Of a DNA stretch of 64,000 bases, positions 43,122-51,690 are shown piece after piece. The position numbers and the translations under genes were made by a program. How positions within the stretch are numbered: the stretch's first letter is position 1; each line of letters opens with the position of its first letter. Below the pieces are notes generated by a model. That model was given only the letters and a program-made list of their open reading frames with translations, was not told the DNA's origin and searched no databases. Origin of the DNA: a bacterium (GTDB lineage Bacteria; Desulfobacterota; DSWW01); assembly GCA_028277985.1 (NCBI GenBank), contig JANQFG010000273.1, positions 1 through 64,000 on the forward strand. Reading direction: 5' to 3'.

Positions 43122-45593
43122 TCATCTTTTTTGCCGAAGTTCGTCTTCAGCAGGGTCTTTGCGAGCCTGCCGGGCGATCCTTGCCGAATTACCTACCACG
43201 GTCAGACTGGACAGGAGCATGGCGGTTACCGCTATGACCGGATTGACAAGACCCGCCAGCGCAACGGGAAGTGCGATCAGGTTGTAAACAAGGGCAAGAA
43301 ACAGATTGGTGATCACGGTCCTGGAAGTTACCGCCGAGAGTTCCATGGCCGCAAGGAGCCGCGCGCCGGAGAACGACAAGATCGTGATATCCGAAGCATG
43401 TTTGGTCACGGTGAGTGCGTCGCCGGTGGCGAATCCGACATCTGCAACGGCCAGAGCTGCCGCGTCGTTGGCCCCATCGCCCACCATCCCGACCCGGTGA
43501 CCCTCTCGCTGCAGACGGCCCACCCACGCCACCTTCTCCTCGGGCAGGACATTCCCCTCGTAGCGGTCCACTCCCAGCGATCCGGCCACATGAGCGGTGG
43601 CCTGCTCGGTGTCACCGGAGATGAGATGCACTTCAATCCCATTCGCCTGAAGGGCTCCCACGGCCTCGGGCATGTCCCAACGAAGAGTATCCCCGAACCG
43701 CATCCTGCCGATGACCTCCCGTCCCTTGGAGACGAATACAACGGTCTCGCCGCTGCCGGCCCCTTCGGAGGCTGCCTCCTTCCAGGAAGGTTCCAGCTCG
43801 ATTCCTTCGGACGTCAGCAAGGCCTCGTTTCCCACAAGAACGTCCTCGCCTTCATAAGTGCCCTTGATCCCGAGGCCCGGGAGCTCCTCAGCCACCACGG
43901 CCCCTTTCGCCTCGACTTTTGCGGGCGAGGCGAGCCCTCGGATCGCACGGGCCACCGGATGGTCCGACCCCGCTTCCATGGCGGCGACCAGGCCGATGAG
44001 GTCCGGTTCGTCATGCTCCCCGATGTCCTCTGAAAGAGTCAGTTGATATTTGCCCCGGGTGGCGGTCCCCGTCTTGTCGATCACCAGGACCGTGAGCCGG
44101 GAAGCCGCCTCCAGGGCATCCCCGTTCACGACCAGAATGCCCTCCCGCCTGGCCCTTCCCATGGCCGCCACCCGTGCCAGTGGGATTGCGATCCCCAGGG
44201 CACACGGGCAGGCGATCACCAGCACGGTGATCATCCTCACCATTGCCTCCTCGAGGGGATGTCCGGATTGGTTCAGAACCACTCCCGTGGCCAGGGAAAC
44301 CAGAATCACTACCGGCCCGAAGATGGCCATGATGCGGTCGGTCAGGCGCTCGGCCGGATTCTTCTGCACGAGGGCCTCTTCCATAAGGGAAATCATCCTC
44401 CCGATGGCGCTCGACGAACCCACACCTGTCACCCGGACCCGGAGCTCTCCCGATTCGAGAAGACTCCCACCCAGAACCGTGTCCCCCACTCCCTTTGTCC
44501 GAGACCACGACTCTCCAGTCAGCCGGGATTCATCGACCCGACCTTCTCCGGAGAGAACGACACCGTCCACCGGAATCTGCTCCTGCCCGACGGCCCGAAC
44601 AACGGTCCCTGCCTCTACCCCTTCGGTCGAGACGTATCGCTCCCCCGCCGCGGTCTCGACCCGGGCCTTTCCCGGAAGCAGGTCGTAGATCTCCTCCACG
44701 CCACGGGTCGCCCGGTGCCGGATGCGGGCCTCCAGGTATTTTCCGAGAAGAATGAGGGTGATGAGCATGCTTGCCGTGTCGAAGTACATGTGCAGACTGC
44801 CGCGAAAGAGCTGATACACGCTCAGGCCGTAGGCGGAAAGGGCTCCCAGGCCGATCAGCGTCTCCATCACGAAACCGCCGGCCCCGGCCGCCTTCAGGGC
44901 CCGCTCCAGGACGGGGAACCCGCCGTAGAAGACCACGGCCGTGCTCATCAGGAAGATCGGCACCCCCATCATGCGGACCCCGGCATCGGACAGTTCGGTA
45001 AGGAATCCCTGGTAAAGACCGAGGGAGATCATCATGACATTGACCGTGAGGAAGACGGCGACACCCAGCCGGATGAGCTCCCTCCGCAAGGCCTTCTCCC
45101 TCCCCTGCTCGCCCTCTGTCTCCCGGACCTCGTAACCCAGGTCCCGGATCACCTTCACGAGGTCGGAAGGTCCAACAAGTCGCGGCAGATAGGTGATCTT
45201 GACTCGATCCGAAGCAAAGGAGGCGGCTGCGCCGACAACACCGGAATGCTTGAGGAGGGATCGTTCGATGACCCACGAGCAGGAGGGGCACCACATGCCG
45301 ATCACTTTCAAGACCCGCTCATCCGAGATCTCACCCTGCGGGACCGGCTGCCCCGGGGCAGGGTCCACCTCCGCCCAAAGGACATCCCCTTCCTCGGCCG
45401 GAATGATCCCTTGTGCCTGCATCCGAAGAAAGAACGGGTGCACCCGCATGGCCCCAGGGTCCGGGGTGCCGATCATCTCTTTCAGAATCTCGAAGACGTG
45501 GGAGCAGCCGAGGCAACAGAATCCGTCTCTGCGACCACGAACGGGCAGCCCGCAGAGCCTGCAGGCGTCAGTGGGCTCGGATGGAAGGGACAT
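43122..45593 (-). CDS. ccoI: copper-translocating P-type ATPase (FixI/CcoI)
   Basis: An 823-residue P1B ATPase. N-terminus has the FixI-type cysteine block (Cys11, Cys14, Cys26, Cys27, Cys30 in CRLCGLPVRGRRDGFCCLGC) and a heavy-metal domain with Cys102-x2-Cys105 (GMWCPSCSW). Core motifs: ACPCALGIA in the membrane, DKTGTATRG phosphorylation site (family usually DKTGT), SDHPVARAI and GDGANDAAAL. FixI/CcoI exports Cu+ for insertion into cbb3 oxidase, whose genes lie directly upstream on the same strand. Start ATG at 45593, 10 bases after the cytochrome; its RBS is weak. Confidence 0.9.
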   Translation of the reverse strand: MSLPSEPTDACRLCGLPVRGRRDGFCCLGCSHVFEILKEMIGTPDPGAMRVHPFFLRMQAQGIIPAEEGDVLWAEVDPAPGQPVPQGEISDERVLKVIGMWCPSCSWVIERSLLKHSGVVGAAASFASDRVKITYLPRLVGPSDLVKVIRDLGYEVRETEGEQGREKALRRELIRLGVAVFLTVNVMMISLGLYQGFLTELSDAGVRMMGVPIFLMSTAVVFYGGFPVLERALKAAGAGGFVMETLIGLGALSAYGLSVYQLFRGSLHMYFDTASMLITLILLGKYLEARIRHRATRGVEEIYDLLPGKARVETAAGERYVSTEGVEAGTVVRAVGQEQIPVDGVVLSGEGRVDESRLTGESWSRTKGVGDTVLGGSLLESGELRVRVTGVGSSSAIGRMISLMEEALVQKNPAERLTDRIMAIFGPVVILVSLATGVVLNQSGHPLEEAMVRMITVLVIACPCALGIAIPLARVAAMGRARREGILVVNGDALEAASRLTVLVIDKTGTATRGKYQLTLSEDIGEHDEPDLIGLVAAMEAGSDHPVARAIRGLASPAKVEAKGAVVAEELPGLGIKGTYEGEDVLVGNEALLTSEGIELEPSWKEAASEGAGSGETVVFVSKGREVIGRMRFGDTLRWDMPEAVGALQANGIEVHLISGDTEQATAHVAGSLGVDRYEGNVLPEEKVAWVGRLQREGHRVGMVGDGANDAAALAVADVGFATGDALTVTKHASDITILSFSGARLLAAMELSAVTSRTVITNLFLALVYNLIALPVALAGLVNPVIAVTAMLLSSLTVVGNSARIARQARKDPAEDELRQKR

Positions 45594-45603
45594 GGCAGAA
45601 GGA

Positions 45604-46173
45604 TCAGGGAATGGCTTGTATGGATCGATGGTAGTCGCCCGAGGGAATGCGCTCCTCGGTCTCATCACGCATGCCCAGCGACTGGATCCAATGAATCAGG
45701 GACCAGCGGTCCTCCACTGACACGGTGTAGAACATGGGAGGATGACGCTGGATACCGTAGCTGATCGACCGGAACAGCTCATCGGCTTCCATCATCTGAA
45801 CGTAGGGAGATTTCAAATCCGTGGGGTGCGGGGCAAAGCTCTGACCCACGGTTCCGTCCCCGTTGTACCTGGAGCCGTGGCACATGATGCAGAAATACTC
45901 GTACGCGAGCTCACCCCTTGTGAGGGTTTCCTTGTCGGCCGGCAGTGGATTCTTCAGGCTTCCCAGCGGGGCGGACTTGTACTTGACCTCCCCCGCGGGG
46001 ATTCCCGCCTCGTTCGGCACTGCACCGGGCACGACGCCCGGCATGCGGGCCTCGTAAGGGCGGAACGATTCCTGATCCTTCATCCGCTCGTACTTGATCA
46101 TGTCGTCGAGCATATCATACGGATTGCAGGCGACAGCCAGAAGGGCAAGGCAAGCGAGCAGAGTACGGTTCAT
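45604..46173 (-). CDS. mono-haem cytochrome c lipoprotein (ActE-like)
   Basis: A 189-residue cytochrome. A hydrophobic leader ends at Cys16 (CLALLAVACNPYDM), suggesting a lipid anchor. One haem site, Cys95-x2-Cys98-His99 (YFCIMCHGSRYNGDG), with a likely Met ligand in RHPPMFYTV. Size, lipobox and sequence resemble ActE, the electron-exit cytochrome of alternative complex III, although it is placed after the oxidase genes rather than after actD. The N-terminal MDQESFRPYEARMP resembles ActE too. It overlaps the 67-residue gene by four bases. Confidence 0.8.
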   Translation of the reverse strand: MNRTLLACLALLAVACNPYDMLDDMIKYERMKDQESFRPYEARMPGVVPGAVPNEAGIPAGEVKYKSAPLGSLKNPLPADKETLTRGELAYEYFCIMCHGSRYNGDGTVGQSFAPHPTDLKSPYVQMMEADELFRSISYGIQRHPPMFYTVSVEDRWSLIHWIQSLGMRDETEERIPSGDYHRSIQAIP

Positions 46174-46373
46174 TTCACATACTCCTTGGAAAAGGGTGAC
46201 TCGCCCGGCACATCCTTGATGGCGCCGTAACGCCAGCCCGGTGGTCCCTTGTCACCAATGCTCAAGAAGGTGATGATTCCGTAGGTCAGGATGCCGAAGA
46301 CCATGAGGAAGACGATGAGCCACGTCTTCACCTTCTCGAGGGTCTCCGACTTCTCATGGTGTTTTTCACTCAT
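46170..46373 (-). CDS. 67-residue single-helix membrane protein
   Basis: MSEKHHEKSETLEKVKTWLI... with one transmembrane helix (WLIVFLMVFGILTYGIITFL) and a soluble tail GDKGPPGWRYGAIKDVPG. Overlaps both neighbours by four bases (ATGA), so it belongs to the oxidase operon. No family recognised. It could be a CcoQ-like or other small stabilising subunit; this is position-based inference only. Confidence 0.7.
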   Translation of the reverse strand: MSEKHHEKSETLEKVKTWLIVFLMVFGILTYGIITFLSIGDKGPPGWRYGAIKDVPGESPFSKEYVK

Positions 46374-46621
46374 ATGGGTATCCCTGTAATCGCAAACAGT
46401 GCCGTCACCGCCAGGATATAGAGAGCCACCCCAAGATAGAGCCCCTTGAGTATCAGGGGAATGCCCGGTTCGGCATGCTCGTCCGGCGTACCGTCCGCAT
46501 TCGTCGGCTTCTCATAGTTCCCCACCGAATAGTAGATCACCACGGCGATCAGGATGAGCCCGACACAGAACAGCAGGGCGAACAGAAAGGCAAGCACGCC
46601 ATAGAGGTCGAAATAGAACAT
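46370..46621 (-). CDS. 83-residue two-helix membrane protein
   Basis: Two predicted helices (GVLAFLFALLFCVGLILIAV and GLYLGVALYILAVTALFAI) joined by a charged loop YEKPTNADGTPDEHAEPG. RBS GGAGGAGGA next to the ATG. Its stop overlaps the next gene. I do not recognise a family; location between ccoS-like and actE-like genes suggests an oxidase or complex III accessory subunit. Confidence 0.7.
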   Translation of the reverse strand: MFYFDLYGVLAFLFALLFCVGLILIAVVIYYSVGNYEKPTNADGTPDEHAEPGIPLILKGLYLGVALYILAVTALFAITGIPI

Positions 46622-46633
46622 GTCCTCCTCCTG

Positions 46634-46894
46634 CTATCCCATCACGGACAGAACCAGGGCCGTCACGAGCTGGGCGATCAAGGCTCCCACAAGGACGGCC
46701 ACCGAGACCACCAGGGACTTCGGCCATTTCGCCGCCGAGGCGTCCGAGGGTTCGGGATCCACCCCGGACAGGGGGAAGTACCGGGCCCTGTCCTGATCCT
46801 TGAACTGGCCATTCTTCACGGCCCAGTAGAACAGGGCTCCGCAGATCAGGATTCCGGCGGCCAGATAAATCATGAAGAAGAGGTAAAAGATCAT
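46634..46894 (-). CDS. CcoS-like cbb3 oxidase assembly protein with extra helix
   Basis: An 86-residue membrane protein. The first 45 residues (AAGILICGALFYWAVKNGQF, then KDQDRARYFPL) follow the CcoS pattern of a single helix then W-A-x-x-x-GQFDD-x-D. Unlike ordinary CcoS (about 50-60 residues) it has a second helix (SLVVSVAVLVGALIAQLVTA). CcoS is needed to insert cofactors into cbb3 oxidase. Its ATG overlaps the ccoO/P stop. Confidence 0.7.
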   Translation of the reverse strand: MIFYLFFMIYLAAGILICGALFYWAVKNGQFKDQDRARYFPLSGVDPEPSDASAAKWPKSLVVSVAVLVGALIAQLVTALVLSVMG

Positions 46895-47844
46895 CGGTAC
46901 GTGAGCTCCTCCTTGCCCTCGTAAGAGGCTTCGATTCCCCTCGGCTCGGTTCCGGCGTCCGTCTCGCCAATGAAATAGACCGCCACGTACTCACCTACGG
47001 CCCAGATCTTCTCACTCTCCAGTTCCCGCTTGAAGTAGGGCATGGCCGTGCCGGTGATCCCGTTCATGATCTGATAGTAGATGATGCCTCCGGACCATTC
47101 TCTGCCTGTGAGGGTCGTGAAGTTGAAGGGCGGCGGATAGATCCTCGGAGCGGCAGGCCCCATGCCGTCCCCCACCTCGCTGTGGCACCCGATGCAGAAG
47201 CTCTGGTAGATCCTCTTACCTCGCTCCAGCCCGACCGTGGTGGCAGGATACGGGTTGGGCAACTCGCGCCAGGGCTTGGGCACGTGGCTGTGCAACCACT
47301 CGATGTTCGCTTCGGTGCCCGACTCGAAGGCGTCCGTGGCCAGCTTTTTCCACTTTCGCTGTCGCTCCATGCGGGCGTCAGCGTGCTTGAATCCCAGAGA
47401 CTGCACATAAGCGATCGCGGCCTTCAGCTGATCCGGGCTCCAGAAAGCAAAGGGCGGCATGATCGAGTCGGGCCGGGTGTGCCTCGGGTTGTAGAAGTGG
47501 GCCACATGCCAGTCGTCCGGGTGCTCTCCGCCTTGCTGGGACAGGTCGGGACCGGTCCGCTCGCTGCCGAGCAGGTGGGGCTGCTCGTCAATGTAGTCGC
47601 CGGACAGGGCAATTCGCCCCGCGCCCAGCCCCCAGTCGACGACCCGTACGTACTGCGAATGGCAGTAGGTGCACCCGTTGGCCACATAGATGTCACGTCC
47701 CTGGTTCTCCAGCTCGGTCCTCGGGCGGTAGTCTTCAGAGGGCTTGTCCGAGATCGTCAGCCCGGGAAGGATCACGACGACCGAAACGACCGCAGCGAAT
47801 ACCAGCAGGCTGCCGACCAGAAGGACGTCCAGGCTCATTCTCAT
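46891..47844 (-). CDS. ccoO: di-haem cytochrome c oxidase subunit: CcoO fused to a CcoP-like cytochrome
   Basis: A 317-residue membrane-anchored cytochrome. ATG at 47844 (GGAGG upstream, ATGA overlap with ccoN) is the real start; the frame extends upstream only as antisense-frame noise over ccoN. One N-terminal helix, then a CcoO domain with Cys58-x2-Cys61-His62 (NGCTYCHSQYVR) and Met129, RTGPDLSQQGGEH in between, then a second cytochrome domain with Cys217-x2-Cys220-His221 (SFCIGCHSEVGDG) and Met268. Classical CcoO is about 200 residues with one haem. No separate ccoP follows, so the second domain may replace it. Confidence 0.88.
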   Translation of the reverse strand: MRMSLDVLLVGSLLVFAAVVSVVVILPGLTISDKPSEDYRPRTELENQGRDIYVANGCTYCHSQYVRVVDWGLGAGRIALSGDYIDEQPHLLGSERTGPDLSQQGGEHPDDWHVAHFYNPRHTRPDSIMPPFAFWSPDQLKAAIAYVQSLGFKHADARMERQRKWKKLATDAFESGTEANIEWLHSHVPKPWRELPNPYPATTVGLERGKRIYQSFCIGCHSEVGDGMGPAAPRIYPPPFNFTTLTGREWSGGIIYYQIMNGITGTAMPYFKRELESEKIWAVGEYVAVYFIGETDAGTEPRGIEASYEGKEELTYR

Positions 47845-49244
47845 GAAGCCACCTCCCGGGCAGGAACCGCGGCCTGCAGCACAGGGACCCCGATCAGGGT
47901 CCTGAAGATGTTGTAGATCCCGATGAAAGAACTCACGATGACCAGTGCCCCCGACATGAGTCTCATCACGTTGTAGAGGAACGTGGACGGCAGCACCCGG
48001 TACACCACCTCTCCATGATACCAGCTGTGCCCCTGGATCAGGCCGGAGATGGTCAGAACGACCATCATGGAAACCACGCCCATGAACATGAGCCAGTAGT
48101 GGAGATTTGCGAGCCGCTCCGAGTAGATGGACTTGCCCGTCATCTGCGGCAGGAGGTAGTAGAAGGTCCCCCATCCGATCATGCCCACGAAACCGAGAAC
48201 CGCGAGGTGGGCGTGAGCCGGGACCCAGTGGGTGAAATGGGTGATCCGCTGTACGATCGGCAGGGACTGGAAGGGACCCTGGATACACACGATGAGGTAG
48301 AGGATCGTGCCGACGAAGACGAAACGCGCTCCCGAGTCCTGGGTGAGTCTTCCGATCCGGCCCTTGGCCGTCATCCACAAGTTTACCAGCACGGTCATCA
48401 CCGGGATGGTCATGGCGATGCTGTCCACCACCGAGATCAGCTTCAGCCAGGTCGGTGCCGGCGCCTGCAGCAGATGATGGGTCCCGATGTGGGTGTACAT
48501 GATCAGGATGCTCCAGAAACCGATCAGTGAAAGCGTATGGCTGTAGAGGGGCGCGCGGGCCGCATGAGGGATGACGTAGTAGGCTGCCCCCACCGCCAGC
48601 GGCGTCATCAACAGGCCGAGCACGTTGTGGCCGTAGAACCAGTGTATCACCGCGTCCGGCATCCCGAACACCGCTCCCTTCCATCCGGCCCACATGCAAT
48701 TACCGATGATGTAGGTGGCGGCCGAGAGCATCATGCCTCCCACGAAGTACCAGACAGAGACATAGAGAACCGGCTCCTTACGCCTCATGACCGTGCGGAT
48801 CAGGTTGTAGAGCATCAGGACAAAGGCGATCACAACGCCCACATCGGCCGGGTAGAACATCTCGGCATACTCACGGGACTGGGTGTGTCCCATGCCCAGG
48901 GCGATCACGCCGGCCAGGATCGAACCGTTCCAGACGAAACAGGAAGCGAGACCGATCTTCTCACTGTACAGAGGCACCTTGACCATTCTCGGCACGATGA
49001 AAAAGGCGGCCCCGATCAGCATGCCCACGGCAAAACCGAACATGACCATGGTGGTGTGAATGGGCCGAAGCCGGCCGAAGACCAGCCAGGGAATGTTACC
49101 GAGCAGATCGGGCGCTATCAGCTCGGTCCCGGCCGTGAACCCGGCGGTCATGCCTGTCGCCATCCACAAGGACGCGCCGATCATGTACGCGAGTGCCGTG
49201 AGATGGCTCTCGCGTTCCCCTGCTACCTCATTCGCACTATTCAT
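47841..49244 (-). CDS. ccoN: cbb3-type cytochrome oxidase subunit I (CcoN)
   Basis: A 467-residue catalytic haem-copper subunit with about 12 helices. Haem b and b3/CuB ligands are seen in LRPIHTTMVMFG, IHWFYGHNVLGL, GTHHLLQAP and HFTHWVPAHAHLAVLG. It reduces oxygen at low concentration and pumps protons, using electrons from the cytochrome subunits next to it. ATG at 49244 is chosen from family length; the upstream frame extension contains intergenic repeats. Preceded by 124 bases after actA. Confidence 0.95.
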   Translation of the reverse strand: MNSANEVAGERESHLTALAYMIGASLWMATGMTAGFTAGTELIAPDLLGNIPWLVFGRLRPIHTTMVMFGFAVGMLIGAAFFIVPRMVKVPLYSEKIGLASCFVWNGSILAGVIALGMGHTQSREYAEMFYPADVGVVIAFVLMLYNLIRTVMRRKEPVLYVSVWYFVGGMMLSAATYIIGNCMWAGWKGAVFGMPDAVIHWFYGHNVLGLLMTPLAVGAAYYVIPHAARAPLYSHTLSLIGFWSILIMYTHIGTHHLLQAPAPTWLKLISVVDSIAMTIPVMTVLVNLWMTAKGRIGRLTQDSGARFVFVGTILYLIVCIQGPFQSLPIVQRITHFTHWVPAHAHLAVLGFVGMIGWGTFYYLLPQMTGKSIYSERLANLHYWLMFMGVVSMMVVLTISGLIQGHSWYHGEVVYRVLPSTFLYNVMRLMSGALVIVSSFIGIYNIFRTLIGVPVLQAAVPAREVAS

Positions 49245-49308
49245 GTCCGACGTCTCGTCTCTTCCTCTATGCAATGGCCTCAAACCAACTTCACAGGTGG
49301 CGGCGTGG

Positions 49309-49366
49309 GGCCTGACCCCTGACCCCCGATCCCTGATCCCTTGTCTTTGACCTTTCACCTTTGACC
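49309..49366. repeat. short direct repeats between actA and ccoN
   Basis: GGCCTGACCCCTGACCCC followed by CGATCCCTGATCCC (49309-49340), then TTTGACC-TTTCACC-TTTGACC (49345-49366). The first block has a close copy at 58677-58701 in the mrpC-mrpD gap, and its core matches the arms of the palindrome at 26543-26618. Confidence 0.6.
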
Positions 49367-49368
49367 TC

Positions 49369-49935
49369 TTAATTATGACACGCCAGCCAACACGAAACCG
49401 GAGCATTGTTCTCGCGGTGGCAGTCGATACAGAACCCCATCTTGAACTCGTGATAGGGCAGCCGGTCCATGGTCTCCACGGCACCGTGGCACTCCGAGCA
49501 CTCGAATCCGTGCAGGAGGACGTGCGGCTGATGCCGGAACTGGACGTGGTCGCCCACTATGAAGAGCCGCACCCATGGGGTGGGCTCGTCCGTCTCGTAG
49601 TACCGATGCTCCTCCTGAATCCAGGGGTGCTTCCGGATGATGTAATTGTGACAGTAGAGGCACTTGCCTACCTCCGGGATCCCGGCCTTGGCGGAACGCT
49701 CCACAAAGGGATGACAGAACCTGCAATCGATCGCCTTCACGCCGGCGTGGAGCCGGTGGGAGAAGGGAATCGGCTGTTCGGGACCGACCCTTCCATGCAT
49801 CTGCACATAGAAGAGGTACATGAAGACAAGCATGGTGAAGCCGACCAGAAGGAAGAGCACCACGGCACCGGGCCGGATTCGGCCCGCCTGGTTCCGCTCC
49901 CTGTTCGACTCCGGTTTCACGTCGTTCCTATACAT
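49369..49935 (-). CDS. actA: penta-haem cytochrome c, alternative complex III subunit A
   Basis: A 188-residue protein with one N-terminal membrane helix (PGAVVLFLLVGFTMLVFMYL) and five haem motifs: Cys71-Cys74-His, Cys92-Cys95-His, Cys146-Cys149-His, Cys169-Cys172-His, and a last CWLACH with three residues between the cysteines (Cys182, Cys186). ActA passes electrons from the Fe-S chain of ActB towards the mono-haem subunit. ATG at 49935 overlaps the actF stop by one base (TGATG). In most complexes actA leads the operon; here it is last of the act genes, next to ccoN. Confidence 0.85.
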   Translation of the reverse strand: MYRNDVKPESNRERNQAGRIRPGAVVLFLLVGFTMLVFMYLFYVQMHGRVGPEQPIPFSHRLHAGVKAIDCRFCHPFVERSAKAGIPEVGKCLYCHNYIIRKHPWIQEEHRYYETDEPTPWVRLFIVGDHVQFRHQPHVLLHGFECSECHGAVETMDRLPYHEFKMGFCIDCHRENNAPVSCWLACHN

Positions 49936-51191
49936 CAACGGGTCTCCCCGACATCATCGAAGATCGGGTCCCGCAAGGCAACGGGCGGGACGCGTCGTAT
50001 GAACAGAAGGAAGGTCATCCCCAGCAGGCCCAGGAAGCCAAGAGAGACAAGGATCTCCATCGCGCCGAAATGAATCGACTCACTGCCGGTCAGGGACGGG
50101 CCGATCAGAAGGAATCGCTCCATCCACATGGCGCAGAGAACGGCCACGGAGAAGACAACCATCGGGGCAGCGCTCTGCTTCAGGCTCCGCCTGAGCGAAG
50201 CGACCAGGGGCAGGGCAAAGCAGAGCAACAGCACCAGGATGCCGACCGTCCTCCAGGGTGTGTCCCCCATCCGGTCGATCAGGAAGGAGGTCTCCACCGG
50301 AAGGTTCCCGTACCAGATCACGAACATCTGGGTGTAGAAGAAATCTCCGGTCACGATGCCGAACCCCATGCAGAGCATCGCGATGTCGTGGAAATGCTTC
50401 GGGACGATCTCATCTTCCAGAGCGTATTTCCTTCGGGTCCAGATCACCGCGAGCAGCAGGGCTGCGAGGGAGGTATAGAAAGAGCCGACAAAGTAGTAAG
50501 CCCCGATCAGGGTGGAGTACCATCCCTCTTTCAGCGACATGATCAGGTCCACACCGATCACGGTGAGGACCACAGCGAATACCATTGCGTAGACCGGTGA
50601 CAGAACGACCAGCCGTCGTCTTGCAGCCGGTGCCTCTGAATCGCCACCCCTCCAGCCCCGGGTCAGTAGCTGTTGCAGCGTCCCGTTCCCGGCCTGCCCC
50701 TGGTCCTTGCGGGTCCCGAAATCGACGCGCAGAGAAAGGTAGATGATGTACATTCCCAGCAGCGCCAACACCAGAAGGCCGATCACGTTTCGCCAGGTCA
50801 TGAAAGAGAGGTTCAGATACCAGGAGGGGCCGTAGGGATGCTCCACCCAGGGAAGGATCGTCTTCAATCCGGGAAGCATGAGCAGGAACAACAGGAAGGA
50901 CACGGGCAGGAAGACGCCCAGGCCCTCGGCCACTCGCTTGACGTTTCGAGCCCAGGCTCCGGAGGCCGTGTTCACGGCCGCCACGAACAGTACAGCCCCT
51001 ACCCCGATTCCGGTGAAGAACAGGAAATTGACGAGATAGATCCGCCACGCACGCACGGGGTCGGAGTCCACTCCGGCAAACCAGGTGACCGCGCCGATCA
51101 CCACCAGGACCAGACACCCGATGAGGAGCATCGGTGACTTGCCCGAGGCTGTCGCCTCGGTTGCGGGCGTAGAAGGATCAGGACCTTTCAT
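49935..51191 (-). CDS. actF: alternative complex III subunit F (NrfD-like)
   Basis: A 418-residue integral membrane protein with about ten helices, of the ActF type (a shortened, diverged relative of ActC). Seen: FLFFTGIGVGAVLFVAAVNT, LSFMTWRNVIGLLVL, YFVGSFYTSLAALLLAVIW. It forms part of the quinol/proton-transfer membrane module. Overlaps actD by 14 bases and actA by one. Confidence 0.85.
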   Translation of the reverse strand: MKGPDPSTPATEATASGKSPMLLIGCLVLVVIGAVTWFAGVDSDPVRAWRIYLVNFLFFTGIGVGAVLFVAAVNTASGAWARNVKRVAEGLGVFLPVSFLLFLLMLPGLKTILPWVEHPYGPSWYLNLSFMTWRNVIGLLVLALLGMYIIYLSLRVDFGTRKDQGQAGNGTLQQLLTRGWRGGDSEAPAARRRLVVLSPVYAMVFAVVLTVIGVDLIMSLKEGWYSTLIGAYYFVGSFYTSLAALLLAVIWTRRKYALEDEIVPKHFHDIAMLCMGFGIVTGDFFYTQMFVIWYGNLPVETSFLIDRMGDTPWRTVGILVLLLCFALPLVASLRRSLKQSAAPMVVFSVAVLCAMWMERFLLIGPSLTGSESIHFGAMEILVSLGFLGLLGMTFLLFIRRVPPVALRDPIFDDVGETR

Positions 51192-51690
51192 GGACCTCTT
51201 CCGCTCCTTGCGCTCTAAAAATCGCCTTTACCTGCTCCGCCTCCTGGTCCCCGCACGGGACAAAGATCCCGAAGGCATCCACTGAAAAACGTTCATCATA
51301 ACCCGGGGCCTCCTTCAGGTTCGGAAGGCCCGACATGGCGAACATGGCGAAAAGGTTGGTCAGGCAGCCGAGCAGGATGGTCGCCTCGAACCCTACGACA
51401 AACCAGGGCAGCCAGGCCACGAGCGGCTTTCCCTGCACCACGAGTTCGTAGCTGGACATTGCGTAGTAACAGAGCGCGATTCCGCCCACCAGACCGAAGA
51501 TCGCGCCGCCCAGGGTCGCATAACCGAGCAGGCTCGGCCTGATTCCGAGGGCATCCTGGATCTCGTGAGAGGGAACCGGGGAGAAGACCTCGAGCTTGTC
51601 CCGTCCGGAAGCCTTCAAAGCCTCGATCGAGGAGACGCAGGTGTCCAGGTGCTTGAAAACCCCGAGGATCCCTTGTGCTGTCTTAGCCAT
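51178..51690 (-). CDS. actD: alternative complex III subunit D (DUF3341)
   Basis: A 170-residue protein with two central helices (YATLGGAIFGLVGGIALCYY and ATILLGCLTNLFAMFAM) flanked by a ferredoxin-fold-like soluble part, as in DUF3341/ActD. The C-terminal DERFSVDAFGIFVPCGDQE is typical. Overlaps actC by eight bases and actF by 14. Confidence 0.88.
   Translation of the reverse strand: MAKTAQGILGVFKHLDTCVSSIEALKASGRDKLEVFSPVPSHEIQDALGIRPSLLGYATLGGAIFGLVGGIALCYYAMSSYELVVQGKPLVAWLPWFVVGFEATILLGCLTNLFAMFAMSGLPNLKEAPGYDERFSVDAFGIFVPCGDQEAEQVKAIFRAQGAEEVHERS

Noticed and set aside
46891..48699. 602-codon frame suggesting a much longer cytochrome protein
   Set aside because: The first 285 codons lie out of frame over ccoN and are Arg/Gly/Pro-rich noise; the true start is ATG 47844 with RBS and ATGA overlap.
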